Notes: generated by a model not told the origin, from the sequence alone. Positions 17,091 to 27,239 are shown, numbered from the stretch's first letter. The stretch: 64,000 nucleotides of DNA from Syntrophales bacterium (GCA_035363115.1 DAOSEM010000001.1:868001-932000), one strand, 5' to 3'. Numbers and translations are program-made.

Positions 17091-19115
17091 ATGAAGGACA
17101 TGGCAAAGGCGTTTACCAGCGAGGATCAGGGCGGCATCGCCGTCATCCGGATCGACGTGCCCGGAGAGGCCGTCAACACGTGGACGAACGAGGCCATCTC
17201 CGGCTTCGAGGAGACCCTTGCCGAGCTGGAGAAAAACCGGTCGTGCTATCGCGGTGTGGTCTTCTATTCCGGGAAGGCGACGGGTTTTCATGCCGGCGCC
17301 AACCTGGACATGCTGGGAGGGCAGACGGACATCGAGGCCTTCCGCGCCCGGCTGGCCCATTTCAACGACCTGTTCGGCCGCCTGGAGAACCTCGGCATTC
17401 CCACCGTGGCCGCCATCAGCGGTCCCTGCATGGGTGGCGGGTACGAGTTCGCCCTGGCCATGACCGCCCGGATCAGCGCAAACGGTCCCCGGACCCTGAT
17501 CGGCCTTCCGGAGTGCAACGTCGGGGTCATCCCGGGCGGCGGCGGCACCCAGCGCCTGCCCAGGCTGATCGGGCTTTCCGCCCTGCAGATGATTGTCCGC
17601 GGGGCCGTTGTTCCCGCCGGCAAGGCCCTGGAAGCGGGCCTCGTGGACCGGGTCTGCCCGGAAAAGGACGATCTGGTGGAGCGGGCCAAGGCCTTTGCGG
17701 AAGAGATCGCCCGTGATGCGTTGACGCTCCGGAGGAGTGCGCCGGACCTCTCCGGCCTGGACGAAGCCGTCGCCGCGGCCCGCGCCCTAGCCCGGAAGGC
17801 GTCCCGGGGCCGGGACCTGCCGGCGCCCCGCCTCGCGATCAGGGCCGTTGAGGAGGGACTGAAGTGCGCCTCCCTCTCGGAAGGGCTGAAGATCGAAACG
17901 GAGTGCTTTCTCGAGGTTCTGGCGACGCCGGAGTGCAAGGGCTCCATCAACACCTTTTTCCTGAAGACGTACTCGGACAAGCCCCTGACCATGATCCCCA
18001 AGGGCTTCCATCCCCGGCCCCTGAAGAAACTGGCCGTCCTGGGCTTCGGCACCATGGGGCGGGGGATCATCATCGACATGCTCCGGCGCCTCCAGGTGCC
18101 GGTCGTGGTAAAGGACCTCCCCGAGACCCTGGAGCCTGGAAAAGCCTTTGTGAAAAAAATCCTGGAGGGCATGGCGGAGAAGGGCCAGCTGAAAAAATCC
18201 GTCGATGACCTCATGGGTCTGCTCAAGCCCGTCTCGGGGTGGACGGCCGATTTCGCCGACGTCGATCTCGTCGTCGAGGCGGTTTTCGAGGATCCCGCCG
18301 TGAAGGACGAGGTCTACGGGGACCTCTGCCGGGCCGTGCCGGAGGACTGCCTGATCGTCAGCAACACCTCGAGCCTGCCGGTGGATCGGCTGGCCCGGAG
18401 CGTGACGTCCCCGAAGCGCTTTCTGGGCACCCATTTCTTTTCCCCCGTCTGGCGAATGGAGCTCCTGGAGATCATCCGGGGAAAGGAGACCACGGACGAG
18501 GCGGTGTACAACCTCCTGAATTTCGCGGCGGGCCTGCGCAAGCGCCCCATCGTCTGCAACGACAACCCCGGATTCGTCGTCAACGCCATGCTGTTTCCCT
18601 ACTTCATCAAGGCTTACGAATTGCTGGGGGAGGGCGTGCCCATGGACGCCGTGGACAATGCCATGATGCGGTTCGGCCTTCCTGTCGGCCCGATCCGCCT
18701 CACCGACGAAGTCGGGATCGACGTGTCCTACCTGGTCCTGACCAAGTCACTCGGGCGGAAGGCGCCGATGGCGCTGGAGAACGTCTACAAGGCGGGCCGC
18801 TTCGGCCGCAACAAGAACGGAAAGGGATTTTACACGAAGGAAGGGGCCGTCGATCCGGAGGCGCTTCCTCTCGTCAATCCGCAGGGGCTGAAGAAAGAGA
18901 TGACTGTCGAGTCCCTCCAGGAAATGCTGTTTCTCCCCTTCGTGGAGACGGGCAAGGAACTGCTGGAGAAGGGCGTCGTCAAGGGGCCGCGGGCCGTCGA
19001 CATCGGCGCCATCTGGGGAATCGGCTTCCCCGCCGACAAGGGAGGCCCCTTGAAATGGGCCGACTTGACGGGCCTGAGTGAGAAGCTATACAAAAAAAGC
19101 TTCTACAAGGGTTGA
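17091..19115 (+). CDS. Bifunctional enoyl-CoA hydratase / 3-hydroxyacyl-CoA dehydrogenase (FadB-like)
   Basis: This 674-residue fusion has an N-terminal crotonase domain (residues 1-190; MGGGYEFALA oxyanion loop, LPECNVGVIPGGGGTQR with a catalytic glutamate). An NAD-binding 3-hydroxyacyl-CoA dehydrogenase domain starts near residue 315 (VLGFGTMGRGI) with SNTSSLP and the catalytic histidine in GTHFFSP. The C-terminal domains carry NPGFVVNAML and GKGFYTKEG. It would hydrate an enoyl-CoA and oxidise the L-3-hydroxyacyl-CoA. The start is 17091 or 17100; both have an acceptable AAGG upstream. The MaoC protein gives the opposite stereochemistry, so two hydration branches may exist. Confidence 0.88.
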   Translation: MKDMAKAFTSEDQGGIAVIRIDVPGEAVNTWTNEAISGFEETLAELEKNRSCYRGVVFYSGKATGFHAGANLDMLGGQTDIEAFRARLAHFNDLFGRLENLGIPTVAAISGPCMGGGYEFALAMTARISANGPRTLIGLPECNVGVIPGGGGTQRLPRLIGLSALQMIVRGAVVPAGKALEAGLVDRVCPEKDDLVERAKAFAEEIARDALTLRRSAPDLSGLDEAVAAARALARKASRGRDLPAPRLAIRAVEEGLKCASLSEGLKIETECFLEVLATPECKGSINTFFLKTYSDKPLTMIPKGFHPRPLKKLAVLGFGTMGRGIIIDMLRRLQVPVVVKDLPETLEPGKAFVKKILEGMAEKGQLKKSVDDLMGLLKPVSGWTADFADVDLVVEAVFEDPAVKDEVYGDLCRAVPEDCLIVSNTSSLPVDRLARSVTSPKRFLGTHFFSPVWRMELLEIIRGKETTDEAVYNLLNFAAGLRKRPIVCNDNPGFVVNAMLFPYFIKAYELLGEGVPMDAVDNAMMRFGLPVGPIRLTDEVGIDVSYLVLTKSLGRKAPMALENVYKAGRFGRNKNGKGFYTKEGAVDPEALPLVNPQGLKKEMTVESLQEMLFLPFVETGKELLEKGVVKGPRAVDIGAIWGIGFPADKGGPLKWADLTGLSEKLYKKSFYKG

Positions 19116-19184
19116 AGCCGGCCCCGTGCAGGGACCGGAACGATCAGGAAACTCCCCACCGGGGAAAACGGAGGAGGTTGAGCG

Positions 19185-20759
19185 ATGATATTCGGCACGA
19201 CGGTCGGAGAGATGTATGACCGGTGCGTCATGAACTTCAGGCACCGGGTGGCCATGAAGTACCACGACGAATCGTACACCTATGATGACATGCAGAAATC
19301 GGCCTACAGCCTGGCCAACGCCCTGACGAAACTGGGGCTGAAAAAAGGAGACACGACGGCGTTCCTGATGGCCAACTGTCCCGAGTACATCTCCTGCGAG
19401 TACGGCCTGGCGAAGATCGGCGTCATCCGGGTGCCCCTGGCCGTCCTGCTGACCAATGACGACCACGTGTTCATGATGAACCACGCGGAGTGCAAGGCGA
19501 TCATCTACCACGAAAAAATGGCATCCCGCGTGATGGAGATGATCCCCCGCCTCAAGACGGTCAAGCACTTCATCTGTGTCGGCAAGGACCCGGGGAAGAT
19601 CGCCGAGGGCCATCTGCACCTCCAGACGCTCATCCGGGAAAACCCGCCGGAGGTTCCACACGTGGACATCGACGAGGAGGACCTGGCGGGGATCTTCTTC
19701 ACCGGAGGTACCACGGGGCTTCCCAAAGGCGTGATGCTCTCCCACCGTTCCTGGATCGGCACGTACATCACCGAGATGCTGGAGCTGGGCTTCGGCTACG
19801 ATGAAGTCTTCGCCTTTGCGACGCCGCTGACCCATGCGGGCGGGTGCCTGATGATCCCCATCATGATCCGCCGGGGGGTCTGCGTCATCCTCGACGGGTT
19901 CGACCCGAAGAGCTTCCTCGATGCCGTCCAGAGGCACGGGGTCACCTCCACGTTCGTCGTCCCGACCATGATCTACGTCCTTCTCGATTACCCGGACCTT
20001 AAGAAGTACGATGTGTCGAGCCTCCGGAACATCGTCTACGGGGCCGCCGCCATCGCCCCGGAGCGCCTCAAGCAGGCCATCAACACCTTCGGGCCCATCT
20101 TCACGCAGCTCTACGGCCAGACCGAGGCCCCCATGATGATAAGCGCCCTGCCGAGGGAAGAGCATGTGATCGAGGATCCGGAGAGGGAGCGGCGGATCTT
20201 CAGCTCCTGCGGAAGGCCGACGTTTCCGGCGACCGTCCGGCTCGTCGACGCCGACGGGAACGACGTGCCCCCGGGCGAAGTGGGGGACATCATCTGCCGG
20301 CACATCAACGTCATGAGCGGCTACCTGAAGAACCCCGAGGCCACGGCGGAGACCATCCGCGATGGCTGGCTCTGGACGGGCGACATGGCGAAGATGGACG
20401 AGGAGGGCTTCCTCTACATCGTCGACCGCTCCAAGGACATGGTCGTCAGCGGCGGATTCAACATCTTCCCCCGGGAGATCGAGGACATGCTCTTTGAGCA
20501 CCCGGCAGTGAAAGGCGCCGCGGTGATCGGCGTTCCCGACGAGCGGTGGGGGGAGGCGGTCAAGGCGATCGTCGTCCTCCATGAGGGGAAGACCGCCACG
20601 GAGAAGGAGTTGATCAACTTCGTGAAGGAGCGCAAGGGGAGCCTCATCTGTCCCAAGACGGTCGAGTTCTGGGATGCCATCCCGCTGACCAACTTGGGGA
20701 AAGTCGACAAGAAGAAGATCCGGGAGCGCTACTGGAAGGGGTACGAGCGCAGGGTCTGA
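19185..20759 (+). CDS. AMP-forming acyl-CoA ligase (copy 3)
   Basis: This 524-residue ligase has FTGGTTGLPKGVML, YGQTEAPMM, GWLWTGDMA, DRSKDMVVSGGFNIFP and the catalytic lysine region NLGKVDKK. The start at 19185 follows GGAGGTTGAGCG. It sits 69 bp after the FadB-like gene. The sequence is of the fatty-acid/aromatic FadD-like type with no clue to its substrate. Confidence 0.85.
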   Translation: MIFGTTVGEMYDRCVMNFRHRVAMKYHDESYTYDDMQKSAYSLANALTKLGLKKGDTTAFLMANCPEYISCEYGLAKIGVIRVPLAVLLTNDDHVFMMNHAECKAIIYHEKMASRVMEMIPRLKTVKHFICVGKDPGKIAEGHLHLQTLIRENPPEVPHVDIDEEDLAGIFFTGGTTGLPKGVMLSHRSWIGTYITEMLELGFGYDEVFAFATPLTHAGGCLMIPIMIRRGVCVILDGFDPKSFLDAVQRHGVTSTFVVPTMIYVLLDYPDLKKYDVSSLRNIVYGAAAIAPERLKQAINTFGPIFTQLYGQTEAPMMISALPREEHVIEDPERERRIFSSCGRPTFPATVRLVDADGNDVPPGEVGDIICRHINVMSGYLKNPEATAETIRDGWLWTGDMAKMDEEGFLYIVDRSKDMVVSGGFNIFPREIEDMLFEHPAVKGAAVIGVPDERWGEAVKAIVVLHEGKTATEKELINFVKERKGSLICPKTVEFWDAIPLTNLGKVDKKKIRERYWKGYERRV

Positions 20760-20827
20760 GGAACGGAAGAGCATCCCGGGGCGTCCCGGCCATGAGGGGC
20801 GGAGGGAGAGCCTGAAAGGAATTCAAG

Positions 20828-21973
20828 ATGGATTTCAGACTGACGGAAGAACAGGAAGTGATCAGGGATACCATCCGCCGGTTCATTGCCCGGGAATGCA
20901 CGCGCGAAGCGGCCCGGGAGGCGGATCAGAAGGGGGACTTTCCGGAGAAACTCTACCGCCCGCTTGCCGACAACGGGTTCTGCGGCCTCGTGGTTCCCGA
21001 GGCGTACGGCGGAGGAGGCCGAAACGTTCTGGCGGCGACGCTCATCGTCGAGGAACTGTCGGCCGTTTACCCGGCCCTGGCGGGTGCCTTTGCCGCCTGC
21101 GCCCTCGGAGGCGGCAAGAACCTGGGCGATCTGGGCAGTACGGAACAGAAGGAGCGCCATCTACCCTCTGTGGCCGAAGGCTCGGTGCTGTTTGCCAATG
21201 CCATCCTGGAGCCGGAAGCAGGGTATGATCCGCTGGCCGTCGGGATGATGGCCACCCTGAAGGGGGACGGGTTCCTGCTCTCCGGGGTGAAACAGTTCGT
21301 CCGCCTGGCCGGCAGCGCCACGACGATCCTGACCCTGGCGAGGACGGACGCGGACAGCGGCGGTCTGTCTTTCTTCCTGGTGGACGCAAAAACCCCGGGC
21401 GTTACGGCCGGGGCGACGGATCTGGTCGGAACCGCGAGCCTCGGCATCGGCGAGGTTCGCTTCGAAAACGTCGCTTTGTCCCGCGAGGATGTGCTGGGAG
21501 GCCCGGAAGGGCTGAATCAGGGCCGGCAACAGTGGGGGGTTCTCCGGGAAGCGGAAGACCTGGATGTCTCCGCATGCGGCCTGGGGATTGCCCAGGGGGC
21601 GTACGACTATGCCGTTCAGTATGCAAAGGAGCGGGTCCAGTTCGGCCGGCCCATCATTGCCTTCAGCGCCGTGAAGGACATGCTCGTCGACATGGCCGTA
21701 CGGATCCGGGCGACCCGCCTGGTCGCCCGGCAGGCCGCCTGCCTGGCCGACGAGGAGAAGCGCTGTGCCGCGGAGGCGGCGACGGCTCGGATCCTGGCCG
21801 TGGAGACGGCCCGGAAGGCCTCCATGGACTGTGTTCAGGTGCTCGGAGGATATGGATATACCATGGAGTACGATGCCCAGCGCTACGTGCGGGACGCCAT
21901 GGTCCTGCTCGGCGGTGCGGGCCCGCAGGAGATGCTCCGGGAAGACCTCGGGAAGCTCCTGGAACTGGGTTAA
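20828..21973 (+). CDS. Acyl-CoA dehydrogenase (canonical base)
   Basis: This 381-residue flavoprotein has the common C-terminal motif GGYGYTMEYDAQRYVRDA, where E347 is the normal catalytic base. The mid-region is unusual: ILEPEAGYDP replaces the usual TEPxAGSD, and GVKQFVRLAGSA replaces the GxKxxITNG flavin loop. It is more divergent than the dehydrogenase at 14024 and probably handles a different intermediate. AAAGGAATTCAAG precedes the ATG. Confidence 0.83.
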   Translation: MDFRLTEEQEVIRDTIRRFIARECTREAAREADQKGDFPEKLYRPLADNGFCGLVVPEAYGGGGRNVLAATLIVEELSAVYPALAGAFAACALGGGKNLGDLGSTEQKERHLPSVAEGSVLFANAILEPEAGYDPLAVGMMATLKGDGFLLSGVKQFVRLAGSATTILTLARTDADSGGLSFFLVDAKTPGVTAGATDLVGTASLGIGEVRFENVALSREDVLGGPEGLNQGRQQWGVLREAEDLDVSACGLGIAQGAYDYAVQYAKERVQFGRPIIAFSAVKDMLVDMAVRIRATRLVARQAACLADEEKRCAAEAATARILAVETARKASMDCVQVLGGYGYTMEYDAQRYVRDAMVLLGGAGPQEMLREDLGKLLELG

Positions 21974-22204
21974 CCAGAGAAATAGCGTCTTTCAAGCCGC
22001 CCGCAATCAATGGTGATTGTCTTCACCCTGCGGGAAGAAGGAGAAACCAGCAATTCACATCGCCTGATGCCGGGTGACAGCCGGCACGGGCACGGACCCC
22101 GGGTCCCCGGGCGCCTCCCCGGGATGGCGCCGACGGAGGAGTGTTGCCTGCACGTATCCGCAGGAAACGTGAGCAAATTCCGGGAGAACGGGAAAGGAGA
22201 CCCT

Positions 22205-23956
22205 ATGGCGGAACAGAATCAACTGCGCGTGGACGAATCGAAACCCTGGCTGCAGCCCGAGGCCGGATGGCCCGAGAAGATTCCGAAGAACATCGACTTC
22301 CCCAGGATCACCCTCTACGAGATGTTGTCGGTGTCGGCGGAGAAATACGCGGACAGCAGGGCGGCCTGGTTTCTTGACTCCTTCATGACATACCGGGAGA
22401 TCCTCGGCCACGTGGACGCCCTGGCCCAAAGCCTCCGCAGGCTGGGCCTGAGGAAGGGCGACGTGCTCGCCCTCGTCCTGCCGAGCTGCTTCCAGTATGT
22501 CATTGCCTATTATGCCTGCGCCAAGCTCGGGGTCATCGTGACGGGCATCAACCCCACCTACAAGCCGGGGGAGATCCTCCATCAGCTGAACATCACCGGC
22601 GCGCGGACGGTGATCTTCCTGGACGCCCTTTATGAGCCGCTCCTCAAGCCCATTGAGCAGGATCTCCATATCCACCACTGGATCGAGACGAACGTGGCGG
22701 ACATGCTCAAAATCGCCGACTGGAAGAAGTGGATGGCCAAGAAGCTCAAAAAGATCCCCACCGGTCCGGTGCCCCCCGAATCCCTCTGCTTTCTCGACCT
22801 CCTGAAAGCGAAGCCGGAGCCGCTGCGGACGACCGTGAGCCCCGACGACGTGGCCACCTACATCATGACCGGCGGGACGACGGGCGTCCCGAAGGCGGCG
22901 GTTCTCAGCCACTACAACTGCGCGTGCAACGCCATCCAGGTGGGCGCCTGGCTGTGGACGCTGGAGCCCGGTGCCTGCATGGTCGGGATCCTGCCCCTTT
23001 TCCACTCCTTCGGCATGACGGCCATCATGAACACGGTGCTTTACTGCGGGATGTGGATGATGCTCTTCCCTCGTCCGCCGGAGACGGAGGTGCTCCTGAA
23101 GACGATCTGCGAGATCGCCCCGGACGGGCAGACCTATTTCCCGGGGGCGGAAGTGATGTTCAAGAGAATCGCCGACTTCCCGGATATCGGCAAGTACCCC
23201 ATTGCGAACAAGCTCAAGGGCAGCATCTCCGGGGCCGGTCCCCTGCACCGGAATGTCAAGGACAGCTTCGAGCAGGTGACGAAATCGCGGCTTCTGGAGG
23301 GGTACGGCCTCTCGGAAGCGTCGCCGGTCGTGGCGGGGGGGCCCATCAGCGACGTGGACACGACGGGAAGCATCGGGCTGGCTCTGCCCGGCCTCGACTG
23401 GAAGATCGTCGACATGTTCACGGGCGAGAGGGAAATGCCGGTGGGCGAGAGCGGCGAGCTCATCGTGGCGGGTCCCACGGTCATGCAGGGGTACCTGAAC
23501 AACCCGGAGGAGACCGCCGATACGGTCCGCGTCCGGGAGGACGGGAAACGCTGGCTTTACACGGGCGACATCGGCTTCATGGACGCCCACGGACGGGTGA
23601 CCCTGAACGACCGGAAGAAGCAGCTCATCAAGGTGAAGGGCTACTCGGTCTTCCCGACGGAGGTGGAGCAGCTCATGGGAGCTCACGAGGGCGTCAGCGA
23701 AGTGGCCGTGGCGGGCCTTCCGGATCCGGACACGGGAGAGGCCATCAAGGCCTGGGTGGTCCTGAAGGAGTCCTGGATCGGCAGGATTACGGAGGACGGA
23801 CTCAAGGACTGGTGCAGGGCGAACCTGACCCATTACAAGGCGCCGAAGCACGTCGAGTTCATCAAGGAGATTCCCAAGACCCTGGTGGGGAAGGTGATGC
23901 GGCGGGAACTGCAGGAAAACGACCCGATCTACAAGGCAGCGCACGAGAAGGCCTGA
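22205..23956 (+). CDS. AMP-forming acyl-CoA ligase (copy 4)
   Basis: This 583-residue long-chain-type ligase has MTGGTTGVPKAAVLSH, YGLSEASPV, WLYTGDIGFMD, RKKQLIKVKGYSVFP and TLVGKVMRRE with the catalytic lysine. The ATG at 22205 has GGAAAGGAGA upstream; the open frame reaches 22010 but that part is not family-like. It is the last gene of unit B and is followed by a terminator-like hairpin, convergent with the sigma-54 activator. Confidence 0.85.
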   Translation: MAEQNQLRVDESKPWLQPEAGWPEKIPKNIDFPRITLYEMLSVSAEKYADSRAAWFLDSFMTYREILGHVDALAQSLRRLGLRKGDVLALVLPSCFQYVIAYYACAKLGVIVTGINPTYKPGEILHQLNITGARTVIFLDALYEPLLKPIEQDLHIHHWIETNVADMLKIADWKKWMAKKLKKIPTGPVPPESLCFLDLLKAKPEPLRTTVSPDDVATYIMTGGTTGVPKAAVLSHYNCACNAIQVGAWLWTLEPGACMVGILPLFHSFGMTAIMNTVLYCGMWMMLFPRPPETEVLLKTICEIAPDGQTYFPGAEVMFKRIADFPDIGKYPIANKLKGSISGAGPLHRNVKDSFEQVTKSRLLEGYGLSEASPVVAGGPISDVDTTGSIGLALPGLDWKIVDMFTGEREMPVGESGELIVAGPTVMQGYLNNPEETADTVRVREDGKRWLYTGDIGFMDAHGRVTLNDRKKQLIKVKGYSVFPTEVEQLMGAHEGVSEVAVAGLPDPDTGEAIKAWVVLKESWIGRITEDGLKDWCRANLTHYKAPKHVEFIKEIPKTLVGKVMRRELQENDPIYKAAHEKA

Positions 23957-24039
23957 AGCGGGGAAGGCTTTTCATTCAGGGAGGAGCGGCTTGCGGATCG
24001 TCCGCGGGCCGTTCCCCCCATCATTGGTTCCTTTCCGTC

Positions 24040-24103
24040 GGCAGGCCGCGGCCGGTGTTCCGTTCCCCCTCCAAGACGGAGTCGGCGCGGCCTGCCATCT
24101 TTT
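24040..24103. terminator. Probable bidirectional terminator
   Basis: GGCAGGCCGCG (24040-24050) and CGCGGCCTGCC (24086-24096) form an 11-bp stem with a 35-nt internal part, followed by ATCTTTT. It lies between the convergent ligase (plus) and sigma-54 activator (minus). Confidence 0.6.
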
Positions 24104-24116
24104 CCCCGGATGACCT

Positions 24117-27100
24117 TCAGGATTGGGTCTCGGGTCTCCGGATCCCCAGCTTTTTCATCCGGAAGGCAAGGGTCGAGGGGGGCAGCTCCAGGAGTTCCGC
24201 CGCTCCTCCCTTTCCCCGGACCTTCCAGTTCGTCTTCTGCAGGGCCCAGAGAATGTGCCTCCGCTCGTTGTCCATCAGGCTCACCCCTTCCCCCGGGGGC
24301 GGGGCCTCGGCCAGGCGCGACCCCAGTTCCGGAACCCGGAACACCGGACCGGGGTTGAGAATCGTTCCGCGCTCGATGATGTTTTCCATCTCCCGCACGT
24401 TTCCCGGCCATTCGTAATCCAGCAGCTTCTCCATCTCCGCCTCGGGGATCTTGTTGAATTCCTTGCCCCGCTTCTGGGCGTAGATCTTGAGAAAATGGAT
24501 GGCCAGGAGAGGAATGTCCTCGCGGCGCTCCCGGAGAGGCGGCACGTAGATGGGGAAGACGGCGAGGCGGTAGTAAAGGTCCGGGCGGAACTTCTGGGTC
24601 TTCACGTCCAGCTCCAGGTTCCGGTTTGTCGCCACCAGGAGCCGGAAGTCGGAGCGGATGGTCTCGGCGCCCCCGACCCTTTCGAACTCCCGGGTCTGGA
24701 GCACCCGGAGGAGCCGAACCTGGAGATCCAGGCTGATCTCGCCGATTTCGTCGAGAAAGAGCGTCCCACCGTCGGCCAACTCGAAGCGGCCGAGGCGCCG
24801 GCGGATCGCCCCGGTGAATGCCCCCTTCTCGTGGCCGAAGAGCTCGCTGGGGATCAGGCTTTCCGGGAGGGCGCTGCAGTTCACCTTGATGAACGGCTTG
24901 TCCCGCCGGGTGCTGTGGCGGTGGATGGCCCTCGCCACGAGCTCCTTGCCCACGCCGGTCTCGCCGATGATCATCACCGTCGCGTCCGTCCCGGTGACCT
25001 GGTCGATCTGGGCCAGGACGCGGCGGATCCCGGGGCTCTCGCCGATGATGTCGTCGAAGTGCAGGTTCTGGAGGTGTTCTTCCTTGTAGTAGAGGTTTTC
25101 CTCGCACAGCTTGCGGTTGAGCCGCTGGATCTCCTCGTAGGCCCGGATGTTGTCCAGGGCGAAGGCCGCCAGGGCCGCGAAATAGGACAGGAGGTCCAGG
25201 TCCGATTCCCGGAAGGCGCTGGAGAGGAGCCGGTTGTCGTGATAGAGGACCCCAACGGTCTTGTCCCGAAGGATCATGGGCACGCAGATGCGGGACCGGA
25301 TGACGTCGGCCTCGATGCCGCCCCCTTCCCCGGCGGGTCCGTCGGCGAGAATCCGGCCTTTTCCCGCCCGGGCAACCTCGCCGATGATCTTCAGGGACGA
25401 GGCGAACGAGTGGTGTGTCACCTGCTCCGAGGTCAGGTTCTTCGAGGCCCGAAGCACCGGCCGCGGCGTGCCGTCCTCCTCCTCGAGCAGAAAGATGGCG
25501 CTCCGCTCGGCACCGGTGATCCGGTTCAGGGTGGACAGGATGTGCTGGACCAAGTCGCGGTTGTCCCGGATCGTGACCACTTTCTGGCCCAGGTTCAGAA
25601 TCTCCTTCAGGAGGGATTCACCGGCGGGACGGTCCCCCACGAGCATCCTGAGCTCGTCGGGGATGAGCTTGTCGCTGAACGCATCCGGTGTTTGCGTGGC
25701 CGTGACGGTGAGTTCCCGGGCCGCTTCCCGGTCGCCGGCGGCCAGATACTGGCGGGCCAGCTCCAGTCGGGATTTCGCGAGCTCGATCTGCTGTCCCGAC
25801 TCCTCCAGGTTCGTGATGGAGTCCCGGAGCGACCGGATCACCTCTTCCCGGGGTCGGCCTTCCCGCTGCCACTGCTGCGCCTGGAAGCGGCAGGCGACGC
25901 CCTTGAGAAAGATATTGTGGCCGCTGATCGTGCTCTGGATTTCCCTCTCCAGGGAGAGGCCCTCCACGGCGGGGAGTTCCCCCTTTTCCATCGCGAAGCC
26001 AAGCTCCAGGAGGTAGGGATAGAGGTACACCGTCGTGTGGACCTTCCGGGTGTGGTGAAGGAACTCCCGGAGGTTCTGGAGGGACTGTTCGGTATCCCCC
26101 TTGAGGTAGTACGCGTAGGCCAGGGACATCTTTCCGGTGATCCAGACCCAGTCGTTGTGGGCCCGCTTGGCTATTTTCGCGGATTCTTCCAGGTACTGGA
26201 CGGCCTCGTCCACCCGTCCGATTTCCAGCATGACGTTGCCGATGTTGCCTTCCGTGTAGGCCCCCAGGTACAGGTCTCCCTTGCCCAGCCCGTGGCTCCG
26301 GAGGGCGTCGAGCATACCCAGGCCCTGGGTCACCTGGCCGATCTGGGCATAGCAGTAGCCCACGGTCATGACCGCCAGCAGGGGAAACCCCCCCTGGGGA
26401 TAGCGCTCGATGTCCGGAACGGCCTTTTCATACATCCGGACGGCCTCCCGGAAACGGCCCTGCCAGAAGAGGAAGAAGGCGCTGAAGGTGGTCGCCGAGT
26501 GCAGCAGCCGGGGATCGTTCACCTCCTGGGCCAGGGCCCATCCCTCCTCAAAATACTTGAGAGCGCTGTCGTAGCGGGAGCGGAGCCACTCATTCTTGGC
26601 CATGTGCATCTTCAGGAGGGCCCGGGCGCGGTCCACCTTCCAGCGGGTCGCTTTTTCCAGGGCCGACTCCAGGATGGAGAGGACCTTCGTCGTGTCGTGA
26701 CGCGCCGTGGAAATCTTGGAGTACTTGATGGCCGTCTCGCTGAAGAGGCCGTCCGCCTCGCGCCCCGACAGGGCGGCGAGATCCTCCAGGGCCTTGCTGT
26801 AACACTGGAGGGCCTCTTCCGGACGAAAGGCGTCGAGATGCAGGTCCCCGGCCTTGATCAAGTAGCGGCAGCGGTTGGCGTCGTTGAGGATGTGGATCAG
26901 GTGGTGGGCGACGGCGTGAGCCTTCTGTTCGTTGTCCGGCAACTGCCGCATCAGGATGTCGGCGATGCAGCCGTGGAGATGTTTCTCCTCCCGGGGATCG
27001 AGGCTGGCCCGCAGGCGCTTGCGTTTCCTGTCGCTGGCGAAGCCGTAGTAGCCGGGCTCCTTCCGCACGAGGCTGCCGTCCGTAACCCCCTGTTCCAACT

Positions 27101-27239
27101 GGCCTAGAATCTGGGACGGCTTCAGGTCCGTCAGCAGGTCCACCAGCCAGTCGATGCAGAAATCGTCCCGGAAAAGGGAAGCGATGACCAGGGTCTTCCG
27201 TTCGTCGTATCCGTTGTTTCCGTCGGTATGATAGTACAC
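24117..27239 (-). CDS. Sigma-54-dependent transcriptional activator with TPR and GAF sensor regions
   Basis: This 1040-residue enhancer-binding protein starts with GTG at 27239, supported by GGGGAGG 8 bases upstream. Residues 1-140 resemble the winged-helix part that follows the ATPase in STAND regulators, but no NACHT/NB-ARC ATPase precedes it. TPR-like helices follow (about 140-500), then a GAF domain (about 540-690). The AAA+ sigma-54 interaction domain (about 727-955) has Walker A GETGVGKE and the sigma-54 contact loop GAFTGA (about 806). A Fis-type helix-turn-helix lies near 995-1035. It should bind UAS sites and open -24/-12 promoters. Such promoters stand before both catabolic units (782, 8883), so it is the obvious regulator. 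The GAF or TPR part may sense the acid or its CoA ester. Confidence 0.9.
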   Translation of the reverse strand: MYYHTDGNNGYDERKTLVIASLFRDDFCIDWLVDLLTDLKPSQILGQLEQGVTDGSLVRKEPGYYGFASDRKRKRLRASLDPREEKHLHGCIADILMRQLPDNEQKAHAVAHHLIHILNDANRCRYLIKAGDLHLDAFRPEEALQCYSKALEDLAALSGREADGLFSETAIKYSKISTARHDTTKVLSILESALEKATRWKVDRARALLKMHMAKNEWLRSRYDSALKYFEEGWALAQEVNDPRLLHSATTFSAFFLFWQGRFREAVRMYEKAVPDIERYPQGGFPLLAVMTVGYCYAQIGQVTQGLGMLDALRSHGLGKGDLYLGAYTEGNIGNVMLEIGRVDEAVQYLEESAKIAKRAHNDWVWITGKMSLAYAYYLKGDTEQSLQNLREFLHHTRKVHTTVYLYPYLLELGFAMEKGELPAVEGLSLEREIQSTISGHNIFLKGVACRFQAQQWQREGRPREEVIRSLRDSITNLEESGQQIELAKSRLELARQYLAAGDREAARELTVTATQTPDAFSDKLIPDELRMLVGDRPAGESLLKEILNLGQKVVTIRDNRDLVQHILSTLNRITGAERSAIFLLEEEDGTPRPVLRASKNLTSEQVTHHSFASSLKIIGEVARAGKGRILADGPAGEGGGIEADVIRSRICVPMILRDKTVGVLYHDNRLLSSAFRESDLDLLSYFAALAAFALDNIRAYEEIQRLNRKLCEENLYYKEEHLQNLHFDDIIGESPGIRRVLAQIDQVTGTDATVMIIGETGVGKELVARAIHRHSTRRDKPFIKVNCSALPESLIPSELFGHEKGAFTGAIRRRLGRFELADGGTLFLDEIGEISLDLQVRLLRVLQTREFERVGGAETIRSDFRLLVATNRNLELDVKTQKFRPDLYYRLAVFPIYVPPLRERREDIPLLAIHFLKIYAQKRGKEFNKIPEAEMEKLLDYEWPGNVREMENIIERGTILNPGPVFRVPELGSRLAEAPPPGEGVSLMDNERRHILWALQKTNWKVRGKGGAAELLELPPSTLAFRMKKLGIRRPETQS

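Noticed and set aside
24123..27107. 994-codon plus-strand open frame opposite the sigma-54 activator
   Set aside because: The minus strand encodes a complete multidomain activator with exact AAA+ motifs; the plus frame is its shadow.
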